From Vicingaceae bacterium (GTDB lineage: Bacteria > Bacteroidota > Bacteroidia > Flavobacteriales_E > Vicingaceae), in assembly GCA_019429185.1 (NCBI GenBank), contig JAHYJH010000001.1, positions 36,821 to 100,820 of the forward strand: 64,000 nt of DNA, read 5' to 3'. The translations under genes and the position numbers were made by a program. Each line of letters opens with the position of its first letter. The first letter of the stretch is position 1. Shown here piece by piece: positions 19,401 to 29,114 of the stretch. Under the pieces are notes generated by a model. It was not told the origin of the DNA. It ran no database searches and saw only the letters and a list, made by a program, of their open reading frames with translations.

Positions 19401-22400
19401 CTCCTGGAGCTTCATCAGTAATTGTTAATGTCGATTCTATTATTGGAGGTACAGGCGGACCATATCAAGTTTCTTTTGACAATCAAGTAACTTTTCAACC
19501 AATTGGAATTTATACATTTAGTTTAAATGTTGGAGCTTCTTATCAAATTTGGGCAAAAGATACAAACGGCTGTACGTCTCTTTCTCCTTATGTTTTAACT
19601 ATTGATACCAATGTTACAGTCGCATCTGTTTCTTTCAATCCTTGCATCTCTTTAGGAGCAACAACTATTCCTGTCACTGTTAATCCAATTGGAGGAGATG
19701 GAGGTCCTTATCAGGTTTCTACTGACGGAGGTTTAACATGGAATGCTTCGGGTACTTATGTGATTAACTTACCTGTTAACAACAATTATTCTATTTCTAT
19801 CAAAGATGCTAAAGGATGTATTTCAACAAACTATCCTATTACAATCCCAGCTGAGATAACTTCAAGTATTGTGATGACAAATGAGGTAAGTTGTTTAGGA
19901 GCAAATGATGGAACTTTGAATTTAACTGTAAATGGTGGTTCACCAACCTATCTTTATGCATGGACTGGTTCTTCATCTTTTACTTCATCAAATGAAGATT
20001 TATCCAATCTTTATGCTGGAACTTATTATATTACTATCACTGATAATGAAGGTTGTATTAAATTAGATTCTATAGATATAACAACTGTTTTAGATACAAC
20101 TAAACCTGTTATTTCTTGTGTGGCTAATCAAACAGTAAACACAACATCTTTAACTTGTGATTATATTGTGTCAGGAACTGCATGGGATGCTGTCGCTACT
20201 GATAATTGTGTTATTACTTCTGTTTCGTATGTATTATCTGGTGCTACATCAGGAACAGGAACTTCATTAAATAATGTTGCCTTTAATTCAGGTATCACAT
20301 TTATAACTTGGACTGCTATTGATAGTTTAGGCAACACCGAAACATGTACTTACACCATAACCGTAATAGACAACATCAACCCAACTATTGTAGCTTGTGG
20401 AGCAGGCAATCAAACAGTGAATGTAGATGCAGGACAATGTAGCTTTACGCAAACAGCGAATGTGTGGGATGCAACAGCTACAGACAACTGTACCGTAGCA
20501 AGTATCACAGCAACCTTAACAGGAGTAACTACCGCCACAGGCTTAACCACCTTGAATGGCGTAAGCTTCAACACAGGCGTAACCAATGTAGTATGGACAG
20601 TAACCGATACCGTTGGCAACACCGAAACATGTACTTACACCATAACCGTAATAGACAATGAATTTCCAATAGTATATAATTGTCCTTCAGATATTACAGT
20701 AAGTAATGATATTAGTATGTGTGGAGCTGTTGTAAATTGGATTCCTCCAACATATACAGATAATTGTGTAGCTTCAATGACAAGCTCTCATAATCCTGGA
20801 GATTATTTTGTAGTAGGAACAACAACAGTTACATATACTGTAACAGATTCAGTAAATAATGTATCAACTTGTACTTTTGATGTTACAGTAAATGATACAG
20901 AATTACCTGCCATCAGTTGTTCTCCATTAATAGCATCTTGTGATTCGTTGGTTAATTATAATGCACCAACAGCTACAGATAATTGTGGAGTACTTTCAAT
21001 TACTCAAATAGCAGGTTTACCAAGTGGATCAACCTTTCCTATTGGAACAACTACCAATACATTTGAAGTTGTAGATATTCATAATAATGTTGCACAATGT
21101 TCATTTGATGTTGTAATACATCCAACACCAATAATAACATCAGTTTCAACAGATGTAAGTTGTAATGGATTTAATGATGGAAGTATTGATATTACAGTAA
21201 CAAATGGAACAACACCTTTTGTTTATGTTTGGAGTAATTCGGCAATCACTGAAGATGTTATGAATTTAGCTCCAGGTATATATTCAGTTACAGTTACGGA
21301 TTCTAATTCTTGCATGTCAACCGCTCAAGATACAATCGTAGAACCTACTTTATTAACCATTTTTGCAAATAATACTCATGTTAGTTGCTACGGAGGTTCT
21401 AATGGTGCTATTGATATTACTGTGTCAGGGGGAGTTTTACCATATACTTATAGTTGGAATAATAGTGCAATTTCAGAAGATATAACAAACTTATCAGTTG
21501 GATATTATGAGGTAACTGTTACAGATGTTAATGGATGTGCAATTGGCTATTCAACAACGATTACATCTCCTGATTCCATAGCAATACAAACAACAGTGAA
21601 TAATGCAACATGTTCAGCTGCAAACGGAAGTATTCAAACTCAGGTGGTAGGAGGAGTAATGCCATATACGTTTGCATGGTCTAATAGCGCAACAACTATG
21701 AATTTATACAATGTAGTTACAGGCTCTTATACATTAGTAGTAACTGATGCAAATGGTTGTTCATCTGAAGTTACAGATTCTATTGGTTCTGTTTCAAATT
21801 TAGTAGCATCTTTAGCAACAACAGATATATCTTGTTATAACAAAGAAGATGGAGAAATTAGGGTAGTGATAAGCAGTGGAAATCCTCCTTATTTGTATGA
21901 TTGGTCAACAGGTGGTGTAACTTCAGTTGTTTCAGGTTTAGGAATAGGAACATTTTCTGTGCTGCTAACAGATTCATTTGGCTGTCAGGTTAATTTGATT
22001 ACAACTATTTATCAACCAGATCCTTTGGTGGTTGAATTAGATGCAACAGAGTATCCTTCAGGAACGAATATAAGTGTTTATGGTGGAAATGATGGATATA
22101 TTAATTCGATAGTATATGGAGGAACTCCATCCTATGTTTACTTATGGTCAAATGGTGAAAATACAATTGATATTAGTGATTTGATAGCTGGAGAATATTC
22201 ATTGATTGTTACAGATGAAAATGGGTGTACTGGTTATGCAAGAATAACCTTAGTTCAACCTAACATTTTAGAAATGCCTAGTGGTTATTCTCCGAATGGA
22301 GATGGAAGTAATGATTATTTTGTAATAAAAGGAGTTGAATCTTATCCAGATAACGAAATTGTAGTGTTTAATCGTTGGGGAAATATTGTTTTTGAAGCCA

Positions 22401-22534
22401 AAGGATATAAAAACGAATGGAATGGAGAAAATACAAAAGGAGAAGTTTTACCTGAAGGAACTTACTTTGTAATATTCACCGCTTTTTCTGATAAAGATAT
22501 TACCTTAAAAGGATATGTTGACTTAAGAAGATAA
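16448..22534 (+). CDS. Giant SprB/HYR-repeat adhesin with gliding-motility-type (T9SS type B) C-terminal domain
   Basis: Signal peptide, many SprB repeats (e.g. DVDCYGGSNGTAAS...GNYTVTVTDSVDC), HYR-like domains (VATDNCVITSVSY...TWTAIDSLGNTETCTYTITVIDN), C-terminus PSGYSPNGDGSNDYFVIKG...VFNRWGNIVFE. Confidence 0.93.
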   Translation: MKTKLKKIGLLLLVCFLFFGKTINAQITKLPECNNGVPHFNIDLSAKPDSMYITPEVTRAEQCCGNPNGNQNYVSFYVKAHPQVAMIEVDIFTGANPPGDAAKYNVVTGGDSIVPGTCGGLIDAGFPTCVTLDPSGYLKVTYYKPGKNKNTYYFKQIPKPIFPADDTTRSGCSLPLNIYGLNSIVITSINSSTGNTTPGAYNSLLSCTNCDEPIFSPGLSTPAWIDYQISGTPQASSCGAYTSVDTVRLYTFGELTLSVNPNPASFCVGGSGVTLTATANGGDGNFSYQWKNSIGTVVSSSNTYLATAAGTYTAFVTDGLTTPYCPGEYVSVSVTVGNPPVVDAGIDQTVCATNPSVLLSGSVQYATGGQWSGGAGSYNPSADSLLTTYTPTAVEISSGSITLTLTSVGAGGGCVNANAQVVIGFSDTIFVNPVAPPIVCYGDVTTIQANATGGTPPLNYQWSNNSTSSSISTSAGTYSVMVRDIYGCASASTITISNPAPLALVMSSTSISADPLCDGSASVSIIGGNPPYSILWSNSETTLTTSNTLCYGIASVNVTDANGCTVSGSVVVNKPTCSAFDVTTTSTDVDCYGGSNGTAASFPAGGIPPYLYVWNSIPAQTTQNATNLSAGNYTVTVTDSVDCIHVASTTIFQPTIMTNTIVHTDVTTIGGSDGSATANPLGGTPNYQYLWTPGGQTTQSATNLNSAVGGLVYYLTITDDNSCTLNDSVLINQPPCNNFILAVNTRDISCNGLNNGSAYIVIAHGTPPYNIVWSHGPTNVTSVSGLAQGIYTVTVTDASNCTTFKTFTITEPNPLSLALVPTNISCFGAGDGTIDLTVSGGTFPFSYTWVTGSTTIANHEDIVGLLPGTYSVTVMDENKCLASGSVGITQPNKLNATYTYVDNSCNGSNDGSIDITPTGGVLPYYYSWTGPSGFVSFSQDISGLMPGLYELIISDGSACQSSLIQIFIGNPSVVSIENIKVPCPSPGASSVIVNVDSIIGGTGGPYQVSFDNQVTFQPIGIYTFSLNVGASYQIWAKDTNGCTSLSPYVLTIDTNVTVASVSFNPCISLGATTIPVTVNPIGGDGGPYQVSTDGGLTWNASGTYVINLPVNNNYSISIKDAKGCISTNYPITIPAEITSSIVMTNEVSCLGANDGTLNLTVNGGSPTYLYAWTGSSSFTSSNEDLSNLYAGTYYITITDNEGCIKLDSIDITTVLDTTKPVISCVANQTVNTTSLTCDYIVSGTAWDAVATDNCVITSVSYVLSGATSGTGTSLNNVAFNSGITFITWTAIDSLGNTETCTYTITVIDNINPTIVACGAGNQTVNVDAGQCSFTQTANVWDATATDNCTVASITATLTGVTTATGLTTLNGVSFNTGVTNVVWTVTDTVGNTETCTYTITVIDNEFPIVYNCPSDITVSNDISMCGAVVNWIPPTYTDNCVASMTSSHNPGDYFVVGTTTVTYTVTDSVNNVSTCTFDVTVNDTELPAISCSPLIASCDSLVNYNAPTATDNCGVLSITQIAGLPSGSTFPIGTTTNTFEVVDIHNNVAQCSFDVVIHPTPIITSVSTDVSCNGFNDGSIDITVTNGTTPFVYVWSNSAITEDVMNLAPGIYSVTVTDSNSCMSTAQDTIVEPTLLTIFANNTHVSCYGGSNGAIDITVSGGVLPYTYSWNNSAISEDITNLSVGYYEVTVTDVNGCAIGYSTTITSPDSIAIQTTVNNATCSAANGSIQTQVVGGVMPYTFAWSNSATTMNLYNVVTGSYTLVVTDANGCSSEVTDSIGSVSNLVASLATTDISCYNKEDGEIRVVISSGNPPYLYDWSTGGVTSVVSGLGIGTFSVLLTDSFGCQVNLITTIYQPDPLVVELDATEYPSGTNISVYGGNDGYINSIVYGGTPSYVYLWSNGENTIDISDLIAGEYSLIVTDENGCTGYARITLVQPNILEMPSGYSPNGDGSNDYFVIKGVESYPDNEIVVFNRWGNIVFEAKGYKNEWNGENTKGEVLPEGTYFVIFTAFSDKDITLKGYVDLRR

Positions 22535-22567
22535 TAAAATAATATTAATATACTAAAACCAAAAATC

Positions 22568-23491
22568 ATGAAAAAATTATTAATAATCATAGCTTTTACA
22601 CTTCTATATAATATAGAATCAAAAGCACAACAAGATCCATTAGTAACACAATACATGTTTAATGGCTTGTTTTTAAATCCAGCTTATGCAGGTTCGCATC
22701 CATATTGGTCATCAACTTTAACCTATAGAAATCAATGGGTAGGTCTTGAGGGAGCTCCAGAAACAGCTATAGCATCAGTTGATGGTTCTTTGCCAAATGA
22801 AAATATGGGACTTGGTCTTGTTCTTTTTCATGATAGAATTGGAGTTACAAGACAGAACACTATGGTTCTCAATTATTCATACAGTATTAGAATTAATCAA
22901 AAATCTAAACTTGCTTTAGGTATTAATGCTGGATTTTCCCAATTCAGTGCACGACTTACTGAATTAACAGTTTGGGATGAAGATGTTGTTTTTGAGAATA
23001 ATATGTCGGGCAAGGTGTTGCCAAAATTTGGAGCTGGAGCCTATTATTATGGGGAGCGACATTATGTTGGATTTTCTGTGCCAACTTTGTTTGCCTATCA
23101 AGATAATATGGATTTTAGTTTTAACTTAACTCAATCATCTTTTTTAAGACGACATTATTTGCTAACTGCTGGTTATGTGTTTAATGTAGGTGCAGATTTC
23201 AAATTAAAACCATCATTTTTAGCTAAATATGTTCAAAATGCTCCGTTCGAAGTAGATTTAAATCTAAGCTTACTTTATAAAGATACCTATTGGTTTGGAG
23301 TATCATACCGTTCATATGATGCATTAGCATTTATTTTAGAATATCAAACCAACTTAAATTTTAGAATAGGATATTCTTATGATGTTACGTTAACCAAACT
23401 GAATGATCACTCACATGGTTCGCATGAAATTATGTTAGGGGTCGATTTAGGTAAAGATTTAGCTAAGGTAAAAACACCACGTTTCTTTTAA
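22568..23491 (+). CDS. PorP/SprF family type IX secretion membrane protein
   Basis: QQDPLVTQYMFNGLFLNPAYAGSHPYWSSTLTYRNQWVGLEGAP. Confidence 0.93.
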   Translation: MKKLLIIIAFTLLYNIESKAQQDPLVTQYMFNGLFLNPAYAGSHPYWSSTLTYRNQWVGLEGAPETAIASVDGSLPNENMGLGLVLFHDRIGVTRQNTMVLNYSYSIRINQKSKLALGINAGFSQFSARLTELTVWDEDVVFENNMSGKVLPKFGAGAYYYGERHYVGFSVPTLFAYQDNMDFSFNLTQSSFLRRHYLLTAGYVFNVGADFKLKPSFLAKYVQNAPFEVDLNLSLLYKDTYWFGVSYRSYDALAFILEYQTNLNFRIGYSYDVTLTKLNDHSHGSHEIMLGVDLGKDLAKVKTPRFF

Positions 23492-23512
23492 ACTATTTAA
23501 AAACATTTAATT

Positions 23513-25402
23513 ATGAAAACTAATTTAATAATAAACGCAGCAAGTGTTGCAATTTTAATTGGAATGTTAGGATGTTCAACACAATATCATATTAAAAAAG
23601 GAGATAATTATTATGATAAAATAGCCTATTCTTCAGCAATAATACATTATGAAAAAGCCTATTCAAAAACGAATGAGGTTGAGGAGAAACTTGCAGAGAC
23701 GTATTATAAAATGAATAACTTGAATGTTGCTGGTAGTATATATGAAAAAGCAGTTCAACGAGAAAATCATTCTCCCAAAATTTATTTTAATTACGCAAAA
23801 ATATTAATGAGCAATGGTAACTACGATGAAGCCATAATTTATTTTAAAAAGTATTTAGAAGTCTATAAAGACGATGTTGTTGCTGAAATGCTGTTAAAAT
23901 CTTGTTTTTCTATTGGAGATAGATACAGGGATACTACTTTATATGAATTACATCCAATTAAATATGATGAATTTACCAATGCATTTAGTGTTTTAGAATA
24001 TCAAGAAGGAGCTGTTTTTGTTGCCGACAAAGAAGTTTTTTCTGGCAGAAAGAAAAGTCAATGGACAGGCAATAGTTATTTAGATTTATATGAAATTAAA
24101 AAAGATGGTGATGGCTCATGGATGGATCCTCAATTGTTAAAAGGAGATATTAATGGACGTTTTCATGAAGGACCAGCTTCGTTTTCTAAGGATGGAAATA
24201 TGGTTTATTTTACTCGAAGTAATTATCTAAAAAGAAAAATGAAAACAAATCTTAATAAGGAAAATAATCTAAAAATTTTTTCGGCAACATTAGTTGATGA
24301 TAAGTGGAAAAATTTAAAAGAGTTTCCTTTTAACAGCGATGATTACTCAGTAGGTCATCCTACCTTGTCTGATGATGAGAAAACAATTTATTTTGTTTCA
24401 GATATGCCTGGAGGTTATGGCGGAACGGATTTATATTTATCTAGATGGGAAAATGAGGGGTGGTCTAAACCAGAAAATTTAGGTGCAATTGTAAATACTG
24501 CTGGAAATGAAATGTTTCCTTATATTCATACGGACGATGCCTTATATTTTTCTTCTGATGCACACAATTCCATGGGAGGGTTAGATGTATTTATTTCTTA
24601 CTTTAATGGTGAAGTGTGGGCTCAACCAGAAAATTTAAATTATCCACTAAATTCATCAAAAGATGATTTTGGCTTCAACATAAGTAAGAATAATAGCAGT
24701 GTAGGTTTTGTATCTTCTTCAAGAGCTGATGCTGATAAAATGTATATCTATGATAAGCACCCTCCAAAGTTTAATTTATTTGGTGTAGCTCGTGAAAAAG
24801 GAAAACAAAAACGTGTTCAAGGGGTTACTGTTGAAATAATCAATGCTAAAACAGGAAAAATAATAAGTATGGTAAGTAATAAATATGGTGAATTTAAACT
24901 CAGTTTAGAGCCTGAATCAAATTATGACTTGTATTGCACAAAAATAGGTTGTTTTACTCGAACTGATAAAATTTCTACGCTAGGATTAAAGTATTCACAA
25001 AATTTTTATGCCGATTTTGAAGTTGAACAAATCGTAATTGATAAACCAATTGTGTTAGAAAATATTTATTATGATTTCGATAAATGGGAAATTAGACCTG
25101 ATGCAGCTCTTGAATTAGATAAATTAGTGAAATTATTGAAAGACAATCCATCAATAGAAATTGAAATGAGTTCACATACTGATTCTAGAGGGAATGACCA
25201 ATATAATTTAGTTTTATCAAACAAAAGAGCAATCGCAGCGGTTAAATATTTAATTGCTAGTGGAATCGATGAAAATAGATTGACTTATAAAGGTTATGGC
25301 GAAAAACAATTGGTAAATCATTGTGCAAATGATGTTGAGTGTACAAGAAAAGAGCACCAACTGAACAGAAGAACAGAGTTTAAGGTTACTAAAATCAGAT
25401 GA
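23513..25402 (+). CDS. OmpA-family lipoprotein with TPR, WD40/PD40 and carboxypeptidase-regulatory-like domains (PorE-like)
   Basis: Lipobox GMLGCST; PD40 repeats; PIVLENIYYDFDKWEIRPDAALELDKL...SHTDSRGNDQYNLVLSNKRA. Confidence 0.9.
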   Translation: MKTNLIINAASVAILIGMLGCSTQYHIKKGDNYYDKIAYSSAIIHYEKAYSKTNEVEEKLAETYYKMNNLNVAGSIYEKAVQRENHSPKIYFNYAKILMSNGNYDEAIIYFKKYLEVYKDDVVAEMLLKSCFSIGDRYRDTTLYELHPIKYDEFTNAFSVLEYQEGAVFVADKEVFSGRKKSQWTGNSYLDLYEIKKDGDGSWMDPQLLKGDINGRFHEGPASFSKDGNMVYFTRSNYLKRKMKTNLNKENNLKIFSATLVDDKWKNLKEFPFNSDDYSVGHPTLSDDEKTIYFVSDMPGGYGGTDLYLSRWENEGWSKPENLGAIVNTAGNEMFPYIHTDDALYFSSDAHNSMGGLDVFISYFNGEVWAQPENLNYPLNSSKDDFGFNISKNNSSVGFVSSSRADADKMYIYDKHPPKFNLFGVAREKGKQKRVQGVTVEIINAKTGKIISMVSNKYGEFKLSLEPESNYDLYCTKIGCFTRTDKISTLGLKYSQNFYADFEVEQIVIDKPIVLENIYYDFDKWEIRPDAALELDKLVKLLKDNPSIEIEMSSHTDSRGNDQYNLVLSNKRAIAAVKYLIASGIDENRLTYKGYGEKQLVNHCANDVECTRKEHQLNRRTEFKVTKIR

Positions 25403-25464
25403 TAATGAAGAAAGGAAGGGAGGAATTGTCAATAAATCTACCAAACAAAAACTAATCATTAATA

Positions 25465-25621
25465 ACCTGAGTTCGGGATAACGACAAAGTTTCTGTATTT
25501 TGTCACATTGAGTGATTTTTTGAAAAAAAATTGTATCGAAATGGGCAAAATACTTAGTTTTCGATACAAAATTATTACATAATTTCAAACTGACAGTATT
25601 TTGCTTAACCCGAACTCAGGT
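25465..25621. mobile_element. 157-bp MITE, TIR ACCTGAGTTCGGG, TSD TAATA
   Basis: ACCTGAGTTCGGGATAA ... TTAACCCGAACTCAGGT; flanked by TAATA at 25460-25464 and 25622-25626. Confidence 0.85.
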
Positions 25622-25663
25622 TAATAGTTTGTATATTACAATTGGCTTTTTTAAGAAAAAAAT

Positions 25664-25689
25664 AAAACCCACTGTTTAGTGGGTTTTTT
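25664..25689. terminator. Bidirectional intrinsic terminator between convergent porE-like gene and nqrF
   Basis: AAAACCCACTGTTTAGTGGGTTTTTT hairpin. Confidence 0.8.
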
Positions 25690-25707
25690 CATTAGAATAG
25701 GTATGAG

Positions 25708-27018
25708 TTACCCTCCAAAGTCATCAAAACGCACGTTTTCTGGTGGAACGCCCCACTCATCACACATTTTAACAACAGCATTGTTCATCATGGGAGGACC
25801 ACAGAAATAAAATTCGATGTCTTCTGGCGAATCATGTTTACTTAGGTAATTATCTATAACAACTTGATGAATAAATCCAACAAAACCATCACCAGATTCA
25901 TCATTAATGTCTTTTTTTATTTTCCAATTGTCAGATTCCATAGGCTCTGAAAGTGCTAAATAAAATTTGAAGTTTGGAAAATCTTTTTCTAAATCTCTGA
26001 AATAGTGAATGTAGAACAATTCAGCTTTAGAACGTCCACCATACCAATAAGATACTTTTCTACCTGTTTTAAGTGTTTTAAATAATTCGTATAAGTGTGA
26101 TCGCATAGGAGCCATTCCAGCACCTCCACCAATGTAAAGCATTTCAGAATCAGACGGATTGATAAAAAACTCACCATAAGGACCTGAAATTTTTACTTTA
26201 TCACCTACTTTTTGGTTAAAAATAAAAGAAGAAGCAATACCAGGGTTTACATCCATCCATCCACCTTTTACTCTATCAAAAGGAGGTGTTGCACAACGTA
26301 CATTCAACATAATTCGTCTTCCTTCAGCAGGGTAGGAGGCCATTGAATAGGCTCTTACCACTTCCTCATTATTTTTCATAACTAAGGGCCATAATCCAAA
26401 TTTATCCCAATCGGGTTTAAATTTATCAGGATCTCCTGGATGGTCTTGAGGATGAGCAGTAATATCCATATCAGCATATTTTACTGTGCATGCTGGTATT
26501 TTTATTTGAATATATCCTCCAGCTTTGTAGTTCATGTCTGTTGGGATTTCTACAATAAACTCTTTAATAAAAGTAGCTACATTATAGTTGGAAACAACAG
26601 TTGCTTCAAATTCTTTGATACCAAGCACTTCATTCTCCACCTCAATGTGCATATCTTCTTTTACTTTTACTTGACATCCCAAACGCATTCCTTCAGCAAT
26701 TTCTTTACGAGAAAAATGAGGTTCTTCAGTTGGCAAAATACTTCCACCACCACTTTTTACATGGCATTTACATTGAAGACAAGTTCCACCACCACCACAA
26801 GCAGAGGGAAGATAAATTCCAGCATTACCTAATGTTGTTAATAAAGTTGAGCCTGCAGCAACTTCTATTACTTTTTCTTCGTTTATGGTAATTTTTACAG
26901 GACCTGAGCTTGTTAATTTAGATTTTGCCCAAAGTAATATTGTTACCAATGATAAAGTAACAATTGCAAAAACAATGATGGCAACTACTATGGTTGCAGT
27001 ACTTATTGCTAATAACAT
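25708..27018 (-). CDS. nqrF: Na+-translocating NADH:quinone reductase subunit F
   Basis: 2Fe-2S motif [20 protein letters not shown] reductase domain [15 protein letters not shown]. Confidence 0.97.
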   Translation of the reverse strand: MLLAISTATIVVAIIVFAIVTLSLVTILLWAKSKLTSSGPVKITINEEKVIEVAAGSTLLTTLGNAGIYLPSACGGGGTCLQCKCHVKSGGGSILPTEEPHFSRKEIAEGMRLGCQVKVKEDMHIEVENEVLGIKEFEATVVSNYNVATFIKEFIVEIPTDMNYKAGGYIQIKIPACTVKYADMDITAHPQDHPGDPDKFKPDWDKFGLWPLVMKNNEEVVRAYSMASYPAEGRRIMLNVRCATPPFDRVKGGWMDVNPGIASSFIFNQKVGDKVKISGPYGEFFINPSDSEMLYIGGGAGMAPMRSHLYELFKTLKTGRKVSYWYGGRSKAELFYIHYFRDLEKDFPNFKFYLALSEPMESDNWKIKKDINDESGDGFVGFIHQVVIDNYLSKHDSPEDIEFYFCGPPMMNNAVVKMCDEWGVPPENVRFDDFGG

Positions 27019-27057
27019 ATTTGTTCGTGTTAGTTTCTATTAATTAATATTGTTTTA

Positions 27058-27672
27058 TTATAGTTTAATCCCCATAAAGCTCATAAAAGCTATTCCCATT
27101 AACCCACAAATGATAAATGTGATACCTAAACCTCTTAAAGGAGCAGGAACATGAGAGTATTTAATTTTTTCTCTTATTGCAGCAATAGCAACAATGGCTA
27201 ACCACCAACCTACACCAGAGCCTAATCCAAATACAGTTGCTTCACCTATGTTTGCATATTGTCTTTCTTGCATAAATAATGCTCCTCCTAAAATTGAACA
27301 GTTTACAGCAATAAGCGGTAAGAAAATTCCTAAGGCACCATACAACGCTGGAGCAAATTTTTCTACAGCCATTTCAACAATTTGTACAATAGAAGCTATA
27401 ACTGCAATAAACATAATAAAGCTTAAAAAACTTAAATCAACGGTTGCATATTCCTCTCCTAACCATGATAAGGCACCTTCTTTTAGTACATAGTTTTCCA
27501 ATAAATAGTTCATAGGAACAGTTACAACTAATACAAAAATTACAGCCATTCCCAAACCATTGGCAGTTTTTACTGTTTTTGATACTGCAAGGTAAGAACA
27601 CATACCTAAGAAATAGGCAAAAATCATGTTCTCTATAAAAATACCTTTTACAAATATGTTAATATATTCCAT
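27058..27672 (-). CDS. nqrE: Na+-translocating NADH:quinone reductase subunit E
   Basis: Membrane protein with [22 protein letters not shown] and operon context. Confidence 0.96.
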   Translation of the reverse strand: MEYINIFVKGIFIENMIFAYFLGMCSYLAVSKTVKTANGLGMAVIFVLVVTVPMNYLLENYVLKEGALSWLGEEYATVDLSFLSFIMFIAVIASIVQIVEMAVEKFAPALYGALGIFLPLIAVNCSILGGALFMQERQYANIGEATVFGLGSGVGWWLAIVAIAAIREKIKYSHVPAPLRGLGITFIICGLMGIAFMSFMGIKL

Positions 27673-27728
27673 AATGCGTTTAAGTTTAAAGTTTGATGTT
27701 TAAAGTTTCAAGTCTATTTATCGTCAAT

Positions 27729-28382
27729 TTAATGATTTTCAATTAGTTTTTTGTTTCTGCTGCGTTGTATCCAAATGTAAATTCCAACGGTTATTAATGC
27801 CATTGGAGGCAATATCATTAAACCATTGTGTTGATAACCTGTGTTTTCTGCTAATGATGTTAATATTTCAATTTTTCCAATTACTGGGAAGGTTAATGTT
27901 CCTGATCCAAAAAGTTCTCTAAAAACGGCAACAACAATTAAAATAAGTCCATAACCAAAAGCATTACCAACCGCATCTAAAAAAGAAACACCAGGTTTGT
28001 TTCCAAGTGCAAAAGCTTCTAAACGTCCCATAATGATGCAGTTTGTAATAATTAAGCCCACAAAAACAGATAATTGTTTACTTACATCATAAACGAACGC
28101 TTTAAGAATTTGATCTACTAAAATTACCAAGCTGGCTACTATAACTAATTGTACTATAATTCTTATTCTTGAAGGTATAACTTTTCTGAGTAATGAAACG
28201 ATAACATTAGCTCCTATCATTACAAATAGTACAGACATAGCCATAACGAAAGCAGTTTCTACTTTAACGGTAATTGCTAATGCTGAACAAATACCTAATA
28301 CTTGAACTGTAATTGGATTGTCGTCATTAAGCGGATCCTTAATGAGTTTCATGTTCTTTTTTGAAAATAATGCTTCGCTCAT
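27729..28382 (-). CDS. nqrD: Na+-translocating NADH:quinone reductase subunit D
   Basis: LGICSALAIT, NCIIMGRLEAFAL; operon context. Confidence 0.96.
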   Translation of the reverse strand: MSEALFSKKNMKLIKDPLNDDNPITVQVLGICSALAITVKVETAFVMAMSVLFVMIGANVIVSLLRKVIPSRIRIIVQLVIVASLVILVDQILKAFVYDVSKQLSVFVGLIITNCIIMGRLEAFALGNKPGVSFLDAVGNAFGYGLILIVVAVFRELFGSGTLTFPVIGKIEILTSLAENTGYQHNGLMILPPMALITVGIYIWIQRSRNKKLIENH

Positions 28383-28415
28383 ATTTTTTCAGATTAAAAT
28401 AAGTTAATTAAAATA

Positions 28416-29102
28416 TCAAGATTTAAGAAAAGGTTCATATACTTTTAATGTTCTAATAAGCATTTCTGTAACGCCATTACTGGTAATAGTTCCTCCACTA
28501 ATTGCATCAACCCCGTGTAAATCGCTATCTTTTGCTCCACCTTTTATAACTGTTATTGATTTATACGTTCCTGTTTCATCAAAAACTTTTTTACCAACAA
28601 ATGGAGCTTGAAACCAACCTTGGTTAATTTCGGCTCCTAAACCTGGTGTTTCTGTTTTATGGTCAAAACTTGCTCCAGCAACTGTGTTTTTATCTTCATC
28701 CAAGGCAATATATCCCCAAATTGGTCCCCATAATCCTTTTCCTACCAATGGGATAATAAATTTTCTACTTCCTTTATTTTCATAAACAAAAATGGGAAAG
28801 TTTTTTTGTCCTCCTGATTTGTATTCTTTCAATACATCTATATTAAACGCATCTCCTTCAACTTTTTGTCCATTCAAATCTAACACAATTTGTTCGGTAA
28901 TAAATTGATTAAAATTAGCTTCAGCTTCATCTCGGCTAACACTAACTCCTACCGATTGCAGTATGTTTTGCATTTTTTCAAGTTCTACATTTTTCTTTTG
29001 CATGGGTTTTAAACTTTCTGATGTGAAAGCCAAAATTAATGCTACTATTACTACCATTATTAAGGAAAATCCTATGGTATATTTATTGCTATTTACGTCC
29101 AT
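28416..29102 (-). CDS. nqrC: Na+-translocating NADH:quinone reductase subunit C
   Basis: TPGLGAEI and flavinylation motif DAISGGTITSNGV. Confidence 0.96.
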   Translation of the reverse strand: MDVNSNKYTIGFSLIMVVIVALILAFTSESLKPMQKKNVELEKMQNILQSVGVSVSRDEAEANFNQFITEQIVLDLNGQKVEGDAFNIDVLKEYKSGGQKNFPIFVYENKGSRKFIIPLVGKGLWGPIWGYIALDEDKNTVAGASFDHKTETPGLGAEINQGWFQAPFVGKKVFDETGTYKSITVIKGGAKDSDLHGVDAISGGTITSNGVTEMLIRTLKVYEPFLKS

Positions 29103-29114
29103 TTTTTTATAAAA

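Noticed and set aside
25250-25588. 112-aa minus-strand ORF overlapping the porE-like gene end
   Set aside because: Overlaps the OmpA domain antisense and runs into the 157-bp MITE.
26440-26832. 130-aa ORF antisense to nqrF
   Set aside because: Shadow ORF opposite conserved NqrF coding sequence.
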